Below are positions 1 to 6,009 of a stretch of DNA of 6,009 bases, one piece after another. Numbering within the stretch: the stretch's first letter is position 1; the number at the start of each line of letters is the position of its first letter. The notes below the pieces were generated by a model. The model made no database searches. It worked only from the letters and a program-made list of their open reading frames with translations, and was not told the DNA's origin. Made by a program: the position numbers and the translations under genes. Source of the stretch: Dehalococcoidia bacterium UBA1123 (lineage in GTDB: Bacteria; Chloroflexota; Dehalococcoidia; Lucifugimonadales; UBA1123); the NCBI GenBank assembly GCA_002313895.1, contig DCAW01000127.1:1-6009 (forward strand). Direction: 5' to 3'.

Positions 1-162
1 TCAAGCTGAGGATTGAACGACCGGCGAATAACATCGGCCCATCCGAGAGATCGCAAGGGCCGATGTCGTTGGCATGAAATTCTGGAGGATGATTGCTGTC
101 GCTACTCTCGCCGGAATCACGGTAGAATGTCACCCACAACAAATCAAAGGATGACACTGCCA

Positions 163-1644
163 ATGCCTAATCAAAAAACCGTCAGTGCGTACCTGAGTTC
201 TCATCTATCAGGGGCAGATGTTGCCCCTGTGCTCCGGGCGTCGTTGCGGGGGCGCGATGTAGAAGAGTCAATAAACACAGTCGCTATGGCCGCGTCTGCC
301 GGCGATAATTCTCTTAGACCCAGCCAATTGGCCCTGATTGTACGATACCTCTTGGAAAATGAATCAGGCACGCAGGTTCGAGACCGCGGTTTGACCATTG
401 ACGAACTTGCGGCAGTTTGTGAAATGGCGGCCAGCATCATCACATCTCCAGACTTAGCGTTCGGCGTCAAGGTCTCAGATTCTTCTTGGTCTATGGCCCA
501 CCGGATCGCATACCAACAGTTCCCCGATGAGGAAGAATCGTCGTATGTCCCGCGCTCCCTGGCAGTATATCGCCAGATCGCGCCATCACTCGTTGAAGAG
601 GGCGGCTTCGATCTTGAGCGGCGATATCAGGATGCGTATGGCCTCACAATCAACGACGCCTGGAATATCGGTTACGCCCTCACTCAATGGTGCCTGGCAA
701 ATCCAGGGACATCTTTCAACCCGGCAAGTCTGGAACAGCAGCTTGGTTTGGCAGATATTGATAAGGACAGATACGGAAAATTCCTGACTACACAGGCTTG
801 CGCCTACGATGTTTACCGTTCGATGCTTAGCACGCCGACCGAAGGCCAATCGCACTTCGAGCCTTATAACCTCAATCCATTCCGAAAATTTCCGATTCTG
901 ACTCTGCCAGACGGGAATCACATGCTGCCCATTCCGGCGTACCTGCTTCGTCGAATCACCCACGGGCTTTACTACGACCTTATCGAACTGGATCGATCAG
1001 GATACATTGGTTTGATAGGCCGGACGTTTAAGGAATACGTCGGAAGGCTGCTATCCGAACTTGCCTCGGATTCGGTGAGTCAGTCGGACGACGGCGTCTG
1101 GGTTGTCAGCAACGACAACACGGCTGTGCTGATCGAGTGCATCACCCGCCCATTCGGCGCAATGAGCCGTTCAACCGGAAACCGCGCCCATCTCCACGCG
1201 GACCTCGCTCGACGCGCCGGAGTCGTCGACAGCGTGAAACGACTTCAAGATATGCGGCATCCAACGGGCAACGACTCGAGATTAGTCGAAGCGCTGGAAG
1301 ACAAGCGAACGGTGGGTGTGGTTGTTGCATTGGAAGATTTTTATCTTGCCAATGGCCCATTCATTCGAGGCATCGTGGACGAAGAACTTTCAAATCAGGG
1401 GAGAACGGCGATGGGTCCTGAAATCCAGATGACGCATGTCGGGGGCCTTGAGGCTGCATGCGCTCTCGCAGTCACGTCCAGGGAAAGCTTAGCGGGTTTG
1501 ATCTACCGGAAGTCGAACCAACGTGAATACGATGGCCTGGAGATGGACGCATACGTCCGGCACCTTACATTACTCGGCGATCACGGCGAAGCGAACAATC
1601 TCACGCCGACTATTCTTACGAACGCGGCATCAAAGTTTCTTTGA
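163..1644 (+). CDS. Uncharacterised protein with degenerate PD-(D/E)xK nuclease-like region
   Basis: I do not recognise a named family. From the ATG at 163 the product is about 493 aa, has no signal peptide or clear membrane segment, and is probably cytoplasmic. The first ~235 residues look mainly helical. A conserved-looking block follows: NPFRKFP (238-244), then GLYYDLIELDR (from about 268), then FKEYVGRLL (289-297). After it come D309/D310, a hydrophobic strand and LIECITRPFG with E325. The spacing (Asp, 14 residues, Glu-x-x) and the following basic helical stretch recall PD-(D/E)xK or NERD-like nuclease cores, where this strand normally reads E-x-K. Here Ile327 stands in the Lys position, so an intact active site is doubtful. 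The frame is open from a TTG at 13, but the first 38 codons are Arg/Cys-rich and unconvincing. ATG 127 lacks a Shine-Dalgarno sequence, and ATG 151 directly abuts AAAGG. I chose 163, with AAAGGA (146-151) 11 nt upstream. The gene is sure, the start uncertain and the nuclease relation a weak inference. Confidence 0.85.
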   Translation: MPNQKTVSAYLSSHLSGADVAPVLRASLRGRDVEESINTVAMAASAGDNSLRPSQLALIVRYLLENESGTQVRDRGLTIDELAAVCEMAASIITSPDLAFGVKVSDSSWSMAHRIAYQQFPDEEESSYVPRSLAVYRQIAPSLVEEGGFDLERRYQDAYGLTINDAWNIGYALTQWCLANPGTSFNPASLEQQLGLADIDKDRYGKFLTTQACAYDVYRSMLSTPTEGQSHFEPYNLNPFRKFPILTLPDGNHMLPIPAYLLRRITHGLYYDLIELDRSGYIGLIGRTFKEYVGRLLSELASDSVSQSDDGVWVVSNDNTAVLIECITRPFGAMSRSTGNRAHLHADLARRAGVVDSVKRLQDMRHPTGNDSRLVEALEDKRTVGVVVALEDFYLANGPFIRGIVDEELSNQGRTAMGPEIQMTHVGGLEAACALAVTSRESLAGLIYRKSNQREYDGLEMDAYVRHLTLLGDHGEANNLTPTILTNAASKFL

Positions 1645-2168
1645 TCAAAATGCCGAGTCTCAAACCTGCCGTTTTAATGCCACGCCGACAAACCGCTATA
1701 ACAGTGAGATTTTCCACGAATTGCCTTGTCAGTGTCACAATGCTGTCTAAACGTTTGTATACTCAGTGATTGGCCCAAATATGAATCGTGCGGGGCTCCA
1801 GTCCTTTCTCGGCTGGAATTAGGGTCAAAATACGTGCTGAAGGCAGTCTGCAATGGCGAAGAGGACAGGTGGCGGCTCCCGCTGATGCGATTCAACGCGT
1901 TTGCTGCTACGTTCGCGCTGATTTTTTATCGCCGTCGTGTTCATTGTCATGGGTCGTAGGCCGCGAGCTAACGAGCGACGACAGTTCGCCTGTGCGAAGC
2001 GTTTAGGGTTCGGAACCAGTGCTCGGTTACGATCTCGATACCTCTTGCGTTACGTTCCAAAAACCCTGCAGCGACATCGAGATACTCTGCCCTCACAGCA
2101 CCGCACCGAAGGACCACACGTGCCTGATAATTTCTGAGAAACCGGAGAACCCCTGACCCCCTTCCAAC
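1645..2168. other. Stretch without a recognisable intact gene
   Basis: About 520 bp between the first gene and the 3' end of the GNAT relic. Both strands carry only short overlapping open frames (under 80 codons) with no recognisable domain or Shine-Dalgarno sequence. No tRNA cloverleaf, hairpin followed by a T-run, or repeat array was seen. On the - strand the GNAT frame stays open for 66 codons past its stop (2168 down to 1971) and reads protein-like in places, so part of this may also be decayed coding sequence. I cannot name a family. Confidence 0.5.
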
Positions 2169-2453
2169 TCAGTGGTTCCACCACTCCCACCATTTGCCCA
2201 ATGGGAGTTCCATGATGAACAAATCGTGGAGCCTGCCTTCCGCGTCTTTGACGTAATTGAGAATCACACTAAATTGAACAAATTCCAATGCCGCTAACAT
2301 TGTTTTCACATCTTACTGTTCATCAGTCACCAATTCAAAGATAACCTTCTCCAATCCTGAGTCTTCCGCGATGGAAATTAGCTTGCGCGTGAGGGCGCGA
2401 CCAAGCCCCTTGTTTTAGTAGGCAGGATCAACAACGATCCGGATTTCAGCCAT
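2169..2453 (-). pseudogene. GNAT N-acetyltransferase domain relic (C-terminal part)
   Basis: The reverse complement from 2453 reads MAEIRIVVDPAY, a stop, then NKGLGRALTRKLISIAEDSG and on to a D-E-Q, stop, D-V-K segment, followed by LNYVKDAEGRLHDLFIMEL and a Trp-rich end at the TGA at 2171-2169. This is the acetyl-CoA-binding motif A through the C-terminal strands of a GNAT acetyltransferase. One reading frame holds for all 94 codons. It is interrupted by TAA at 2417-2415 and TAA at 2315-2313, each one C-to-T change away from CAA (Gln). The first stop sits exactly where the Q/R of the Q/R-x-x-G-x-G/A motif belongs. The expected Gly of the LGF motif is also Glu (A-L-E-F). About half of a normal GNAT domain (the N-terminal strands) is missing. 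The piece follows a UspA relic on the same strand, so it was probably the C-terminal domain of one protein. It cannot give a functional enzyme as it stands. Confidence 0.8.
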
Positions 2454-2551
2454 ATGACTACGCGCTCCGGAGCGGCGGCGACGCGACGTACCGTCGGCGG
2501 CATCGGCCATGTTTGGCGCAATCGTTGGAGTTGACGGCGGGGCCGTGCGTG

Positions 2552-2895
2552 TCACCTATCTGCCACACTTCCGAGGAATGCCCATCTCACGACGTTCCGG
2601 GCATGCGCCGACATCGCAATCAGATCGCACTGTTCGTCTCTCGCAGCCTCAACAATCCTCTCAGCGGGTTCCCTGAACACCACCACCGCTTCGGCGCGGA
2701 TACCCTGCGAACGCAATTGATCTACAATGGTGTCCACATAGATTCGCATCAGTGAATCAACTCGATTCGCAACCTACAGGATCGAACCTTCCGACGAAAG
2801 CGCAACGGATCGGGGCGATTCTACAGTCGTCTCGATTTCAGGCTTACCGCTTACGACGTAAACAAAACTGGTGGGCGGCTTTGCTAATGCAGGTC
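2552..2895 (-). pseudogene. Universal stress protein (UspA) domain relic
   Basis: Reading the - strand, 2749 to 2555 encodes MRIYVDTIVDQLRSQGIRAE, then FREPAERIVEAARDEQCDLI, then AMSAHAR and a final LGSVADR. This is the second half of a UspA fold: the amphipathic helix, the GEPAE-like turn, the D-L-I-x-M-S strand and the end of the nucleotide-binding loop. The usual G-x2-G-x9-GS signature is eroded: both early glycines are gone and only the final GS remains. Upstream in the same frame, after TAG at 2776-2774, the sequence still reads A-L-A-K followed by SFVYVV and then GKPEIE, which fits the first helix and strand of UspA. The domain then stops at TGA 2554-2552. Inserting one base before this stop puts the reading in frame with the GNAT relic at 2453, so a single-base deletion probably lies there. 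The N-terminal ~20 residues with the usual D-G-S cannot be read reliably; a fragment LFGS in another frame near 2900-2920 may be its remains. UspA identity is fairly sure; the exact 5' limit is not. Confidence 0.72.
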
Positions 2896-3086
2896 CACGA
2901 TCTTGACCCAAACAGGACAGTGAGTCAATCCATCGTCGCACAGGGCCAATCGCACCGCACAGGCGGCGCACAGCGTTAGTACCCTTTGACCAAACGGATT
3001 CGTGCGTGTGCACCTGTTGGGTATGGGCCTGCCGTTTTTGAATCAGTATTGGAATCAATGGTCTCTGGTTGGGCTTCGGGAAAATT

Positions 3087-3090
3087 GGAG
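3087..3090 (+). promoter_or_regulatory. Shine-Dalgarno GGAG for the DUF2339 gene
   Basis: GGAG lies 6 nt before the ATG at 3097. It supports that start over the TTG at 2986 and the ATG at 3058, which have no comparable site. The zinc-ribbon sequence begins immediately after this ATG, as expected for a protein that starts with its metal-binding motif. Confidence 0.65.
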
Positions 3091-3096
3091 CTGGAT

Positions 3097-5496
3097 ATGA
3101 ATTGTCCCAATTGCGAAAAACCGAACGAACAATCGAACTCTTTCTGCATATATTGCGGAGCGCCACTGAACGCCGAAGTAACTGAGCTGCCCGAGGCCCA
3201 AATTGGCGAGCTTGTCTCGCTGATTGATCTGAACGACCAAGTTCAGGTTCTCCGACAGCAATTGTCCAGCATCCAGAATGCCCTCGAAAGACACGGGATA
3301 ACATCCGGGACCGTTCCGATTGAATCGAGTCCGCGGCTTCGGCGACAACATCCAGCTCCTGAACCAGGGAGAACCGTTCCCGTGCCCACCTTTGCCGCAC
3401 CGGGAGGACCGCCTGCAGGCCCACTCGCTAGGGATGCCCCTGACAGTGATGAACCACGTGAGCCTCTCAGGGACAGACTACCGATTGACTGGGAGCTGAT
3501 TCTCGGCGGAAACTGGCTCGCCCGGATAGGGATTCTGGCGGTGGTAGTAGGCATGGGATTCTTCCTCAAGCTGGCCTTCGACAACAACTGGATTGGCGAG
3601 ACTGGCCGTGTGGCTCTTGGGATCGCGACGGGCCTGGCGTTTCTAGGTGCAGGTGAGCGCTGGCGCGCACGCTATCCGGTCTATTCACAGGCGTTGGTCG
3701 GCGGCGGCGTTGCCTTAACTTACCTCACGATTTTCGCGGCATACGCGATATTCGGTCTTATCCCTATGTATCCTGGCGTGGGCTTGCTCGCGTTGGTGTC
3801 TGTGGCATCAGCGACTCTGGCGATTCGCCACGAATCGATGGCCCTTGCGGTAATCGGAATCCTGGGGGCTTTCATCGCCCCATTCGTCGCAGGCAGCCTC
3901 ACCGATAGTTACGGACAAGTCAACGACATCGGCCCTAGCTTCCAGCTGATGGCCTACATAATCGTCGTCGACGTCAGCGTGCTTGCCCTTTCCACATTCC
4001 GAAACTGGCGTTGGTTCACTACCCTAGCCTTAATAGGGTCGCTGTTCACCTTCGGATCGTGGTATTTGCGTTACGAAGGTGAAATCAGCCTGCTGACCGC
4101 CCAGGGAAGCCTGACAATCATGTTCTTGATATTCGCGGCAGCCACTACCATGTTCCACATGATCTGGCGCCGGACGCCTCACGCTCTGGACCTGACATTG
4201 ATGGCTCTTAATGCCACCGCATTCTTCGGCATCAGCTACGCGTTGCTGTGGGAAGATTTTCGATCGTGGATGGGCGGATTCACGATTCTATTAGCTCTGT
4301 TTTACGGAGGCATGGCGTACCTGGCTTTAATCAGGACTCGTGAGCAGGCACACATTAGCTTTATGGCTTTGGGAATTGCGCTCATCATGCTGACTGTCGC
4401 GGTCCCCGTCCAGCTAGGAGGGCCGTGGATCAGCGTGGCCTGGGCCGCCGAAGCTGTGGTGTTGCTGTGGTTGTCGTACCAGCTGCGGATGTGGCAACTG
4501 AGAGTCTACAGTGGCGGAGTCTTCATCGTTTTCCTGATTTGGTTGTTCGCGGTAGACACCGTGGCGGCCCTTGAAGCTGACCTAACACCATTGACCAACG
4601 AGTATCTGCCAGTCTACTTAGTTGGAATTGCGACCACATTCATGGGAGCGTATCTGGTTCGCCGTTACAAAAGCGAAAGCTTCGACCGCGAAGCTCCATT
4701 GTTTCCTGCTCTCCTCGTCATTGGAAACGCCATTCTTGCGGTGGCCGTGCCCATACAAGTCGATGAGGTCTGGATTGCGGTGGCGTGGTCCGTTCAGGCA
4801 TTCGCGCTAATGTCGCTCTCGTTCCGACTGAAGGTGGTTGAAATGCGCTGGATCAGCATGGGTGTTTTAGCGATCTTGTTCGTCCGGCTGTTGATCTTTG
4901 ACACTTCGATAAATTTCACCATGTGGGATGCTGAGTCTGGCACATGGGTATCCAGAAGGTTCACCCTTTTCCTGAATTACCGCATGTTAGCTTTTGCGTC
5001 TGGAATCGCGGCTTTCTACGGCGCAGCATTCATGTTGCACCGACTTCGCGGAGGGCTACAAAGCTGGGAGAAAAAAGAGTTGTTCATCGCCCTGCTGGTT
5101 GCGGCCAACGTCCTCACGCTCTGGATTCTGAGCGCGGAGGTGATCGCGGCAGTCGACAGCCAGATAATCGACGTGAGCGGTCGAACGGCTGAACACGTAA
5201 CAAGTTTGAGTCTCAGTCTTTTATGGGCTGTGTATGCAAGCCTGATTCTCGTTGCTGGAATCGTATGGAGATGGCGGCACGTTAGGCTCGCCGGACTGGG
5301 TCTGCTGGCGATCCCAGTCCTAAAATTGTTCCTGGTAGACTCGTTCGCTCTCGAACAAGGTTACCGAGTTGCGGCATTCCTGAGCCTGGGTGGCATCTTA
5401 CTCGCCGGCGGATTCCTGTACCAGCGGTTCAGCGGCGCCATTAGGGAGTTCCTCTTTGAACACAATGAATCCGGGTTACACACGAATACAAATTGA
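3097..5496 (+). CDS. DUF2339 family polytopic membrane protein with N-terminal zinc ribbon
   Basis: A 799-aa integral membrane protein of the DUF2339 family (Pfam PF10101), whose molecular function is unknown. From the N-terminus: a zinc ribbon with C3-x2-C6 and C17-x2-C20; a probable coiled coil at about 31-67 (QIGELVSLIDLNDQVQVLRQ); a Pro/Arg-rich linker at about 70-125; then close-packed hydrophobic segments to the C-terminus, roughly 20 by eye. DUF2339 hallmarks are the entry W-E-L-I-L-G-G-N-W-L-A-R-I-G (132-145), QALVGGGVALTYLTIFAAYA (198-217), HESMALAVIGILGAFIAPF (245-263), and the C-terminal LLAIPVLKLFLVD (736-748) with G-Y-R-V-A-A-F (755-761). Residues 435-488 and 550-603 form an ungapped internal repeat. 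The zinc ribbon and coiled coil should lie in the cytoplasm and could mediate protein contacts (inference). The start at 3097 is set by GGAG six bases upstream. Length is usual for the family and the reading frame is undamaged. The HbpS/GlcG-like gene begins 69 bp downstream on the same strand. Confidence 0.93.
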   Translation: MNCPNCEKPNEQSNSFCIYCGAPLNAEVTELPEAQIGELVSLIDLNDQVQVLRQQLSSIQNALERHGITSGTVPIESSPRLRRQHPAPEPGRTVPVPTFAAPGGPPAGPLARDAPDSDEPREPLRDRLPIDWELILGGNWLARIGILAVVVGMGFFLKLAFDNNWIGETGRVALGIATGLAFLGAGERWRARYPVYSQALVGGGVALTYLTIFAAYAIFGLIPMYPGVGLLALVSVASATLAIRHESMALAVIGILGAFIAPFVAGSLTDSYGQVNDIGPSFQLMAYIIVVDVSVLALSTFRNWRWFTTLALIGSLFTFGSWYLRYEGEISLLTAQGSLTIMFLIFAAATTMFHMIWRRTPHALDLTLMALNATAFFGISYALLWEDFRSWMGGFTILLALFYGGMAYLALIRTREQAHISFMALGIALIMLTVAVPVQLGGPWISVAWAAEAVVLLWLSYQLRMWQLRVYSGGVFIVFLIWLFAVDTVAALEADLTPLTNEYLPVYLVGIATTFMGAYLVRRYKSESFDREAPLFPALLVIGNAILAVAVPIQVDEVWIAVAWSVQAFALMSLSFRLKVVEMRWISMGVLAILFVRLLIFDTSINFTMWDAESGTWVSRRFTLFLNYRMLAFASGIAAFYGAAFMLHRLRGGLQSWEKKELFIALLVAANVLTLWILSAEVIAAVDSQIIDVSGRTAEHVTSLSLSLLWAVYASLILVAGIVWRWRHVRLAGLGLLAIPVLKLFLVDSFALEQGYRVAAFLSLGGILLAGGFLYQRFSGAIREFLFEHNESGLHTNTN
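4399..4905 (+). repeat. Internal protein duplication in the DUF2339 gene
   Basis: Two 54-residue segments align without gaps at a spacing of 115 residues: 435-488 (bases 4399-4560) and 550-603 (bases 4744-4905). Counting by hand, 21 of 54 positions are identical. Shared positions include A-V-P-x-Q, W-I-x-V-A-W, an L-S pair, an Arg, a G-V pair and a final D-T. Each copy should form two membrane helices. A diverged third half-copy may lie near 714-749, ending in L-V-D-S. This is an ancient duplication at the protein level, not a DNA repeat. Confidence 0.7.
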
Positions 5497-5552
5497 CCGA
5501 TCATCATCTCGATGCCAGTGTTCAACAAATATGTTCACCGTTCAAAGTATTC

Positions 5553-5558
5553 GAGGAG
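5553..5558 (+). promoter_or_regulatory. Shine-Dalgarno GAGGAG for the HbpS/GlcG-like gene
   Basis: GAGGAG stands 7 nt before the ATG at 5566, a near-ideal spacing. It fixes the start at 5566 rather than at the in-frame ATG at 5512, which would add 18 residues unlike the family. This is the strongest ribosome binding site in the window and suggests independent, efficient translation. Confidence 0.8.
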
Positions 5559-5565
5559 TCAACGA

Positions 5566-5982
5566 ATGAGTGTCATCTCTCTATCTGAGGCCCAGCAGGT
5601 TATCGACGCAGGCTTGGCACAAGCCGATTCTGCCGGCGTGCTGCTTTCGATTTCAGTCGTGGACCCGCGAGGCGACCTAATTGCGATGGCGCGAATGGAT
5701 GGCGCGTTGTGGCGAACGCCTCCGTTGTCCCGCGGCAAAGCATTGGCCTCGGCGTGCTTCGGCAGGTCCAGCGGAGAAATGACCGACAATTCGCAGGCTC
5801 CCTTCATGCGCGCTTTGATGGAACAACTCGACGGCAACTTCATTCCCGGCCAAGGCGCGTTGCCGATCTTCCGTGACGGCGTACTGGTAGGCGCGGCAGG
5901 CGGAAGCGGCGGGACTTCCCTAGAGGACGAGGATGCCGTCCGAGCGGGAATTGAATCAGCGGGGCTGTCGGCCTCCGCGTAG
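5566..5982 (+). CDS. HbpS/GlcG-family protein (DUF336, haem-degrading-like domain)
   Basis: A 138-aa single-domain protein of the GlcG/HbpS family (Pfam PF03928). Members include the haem-binding HbpS of Streptomyces, GlcG of the glycolate locus, and small proteins beside diol or glycerol enzymes; most have no assigned reaction. Visible hallmarks: the N-terminal helix S-E-A-Q-Q-V-I-D-A-G (7-16), the strand-turn SISVVDPRGDLIAMARMDGA (28-47), a K-A-L-A-S-A helix (58-63) and the C-terminal core ALPIFRDGVLVGAAGGSGGT (98-117), followed by D-E-D-A-V-R-A-G (121-128). The core usually ends G-A-I-G-V-S-G; here it reads G-A-A-G-G-S-G. Length is normal for the family. No signal peptide is present, so it should be cytoplasmic, unlike secreted HbpS. 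It lies 69 bp after the DUF2339 gene on the same strand with its own strong Shine-Dalgarno sequence; co-transcription is possible but unproven. Haem binding is not established by the sequence. Confidence 0.92.
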   Translation: MSVISLSEAQQVIDAGLAQADSAGVLLSISVVDPRGDLIAMARMDGALWRTPPLSRGKALASACFGRSSGEMTDNSQAPFMRALMEQLDGNFIPGQGALPIFRDGVLVGAAGGSGGTSLEDEDAVRAGIESAGLSASA

Positions 5983-6009
5983 CAATATTTAACTCTCAGC
6001 AAAACGTGG

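Noticed and set aside
1726..1763. Possible sigma-70 promoter with TTGTCA (1726-1731) and TATACT (1758-1763).
   Set aside because: The spacer is 26 nt, far from the usual 16-18, and no intact gene follows on the + strand for over 1.3 kb.
1937..2137. A + strand frame beginning M-G-R-R-P-R-A-N-E-R-R that superficially resembles the N-terminus of a transposase or a basic DNA-binding protein.
   Set aside because: It is only 66 codons long, Arg-rich without a recognisable helix-turn-helix, has no Shine-Dalgarno sequence, and no terminal inverted repeats were seen nearby.
2171..2208. Two adjacent inverted repeats: AGTGG/CCACT with a 5-nt loop, and ACTCCCA/TGGGAGT with a 12-nt loop, resembling a terminator or attachment site.
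   Set aside because: They lie within the Trp-rich end of the GNAT relic, where repeated TGG codons explain the symmetry, and no T-run follows.
2169..2895. Stop-codon reassignment (TAA/TAG read as Gln) to make the UspA-GNAT reading functional.
   Set aside because: A TGA and a frameshift are also needed, the UspA motif is eroded, and the intact genes use TGA and TAG as normal stops.
2774..3424. A 216-codon open frame on the - strand, partly antisense to the DUF2339 gene.
   Set aside because: Most of it is the mirror of the DUF2339 N-terminal coding region and has no domain. Only its last part (2774-2895) matters, as the UspA relic.
5559..6002. A 147-codon open frame on the - strand opposite the HbpS/GlcG-like gene.
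   Set aside because: It is a shadow of that gene: low-complexity Pro/Ser/Ala-rich, with no family resemblance.

Overview
The window looks like a piece of a bacterial chromosome of moderate G+C, probably from an environmental lineage. It holds three intact genes, all on the + strand, and a decayed gene on the - strand inside a 1.45 kb stretch without intact genes. No rRNA, tRNA, CRISPR array, insertion sequence or phage structural gene is visible. The mix of a DUF2339 membrane protein, a UspA plus GNAT relic and a small HbpS/GlcG-like protein would suit Chloroflexota (for example SAR202/Dehalococcoidia-like groups). That is an impression from family recall, not something the sequence proves.

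Layout. (1) 163-1644, +: a soluble protein of about 493 aa without a confident name. Its second half resembles a PD-(D/E)xK nuclease-like fold, but the expected active-site lysine is replaced by isoleucine. (2) 1645-2168: no intact gene. (3) 2169 to about 2895, -: remains of a universal stress protein (UspA) domain followed by a GNAT acetyltransferase domain, broken by at least four stop codons and one frameshift. (4) 3097-5496, +: a large polytopic membrane protein of the DUF2339 family with an N-terminal zinc ribbon, a coiled coil, a Pro-rich linker and an internal duplication in the membrane part. (5) 5566-5982, +: a 138-aa HbpS/GlcG-family (DUF336) protein with a strong Shine-Dalgarno sequence, 69 bp downstream of the DUF2339 gene.

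How they fit together. The last two genes are co-directional and close enough to share a transcript, but nothing in the sequence links their functions. The first gene is separated from them by the degraded region and is probably an independent unit. I find no convincing new multi-gene system. The best leads are the degenerate nuclease-like protein, the UspA-GNAT relic whose first GNAT lesion falls on the acetyl-CoA-binding motif, and the internal repeat of the DUF2339 protein.
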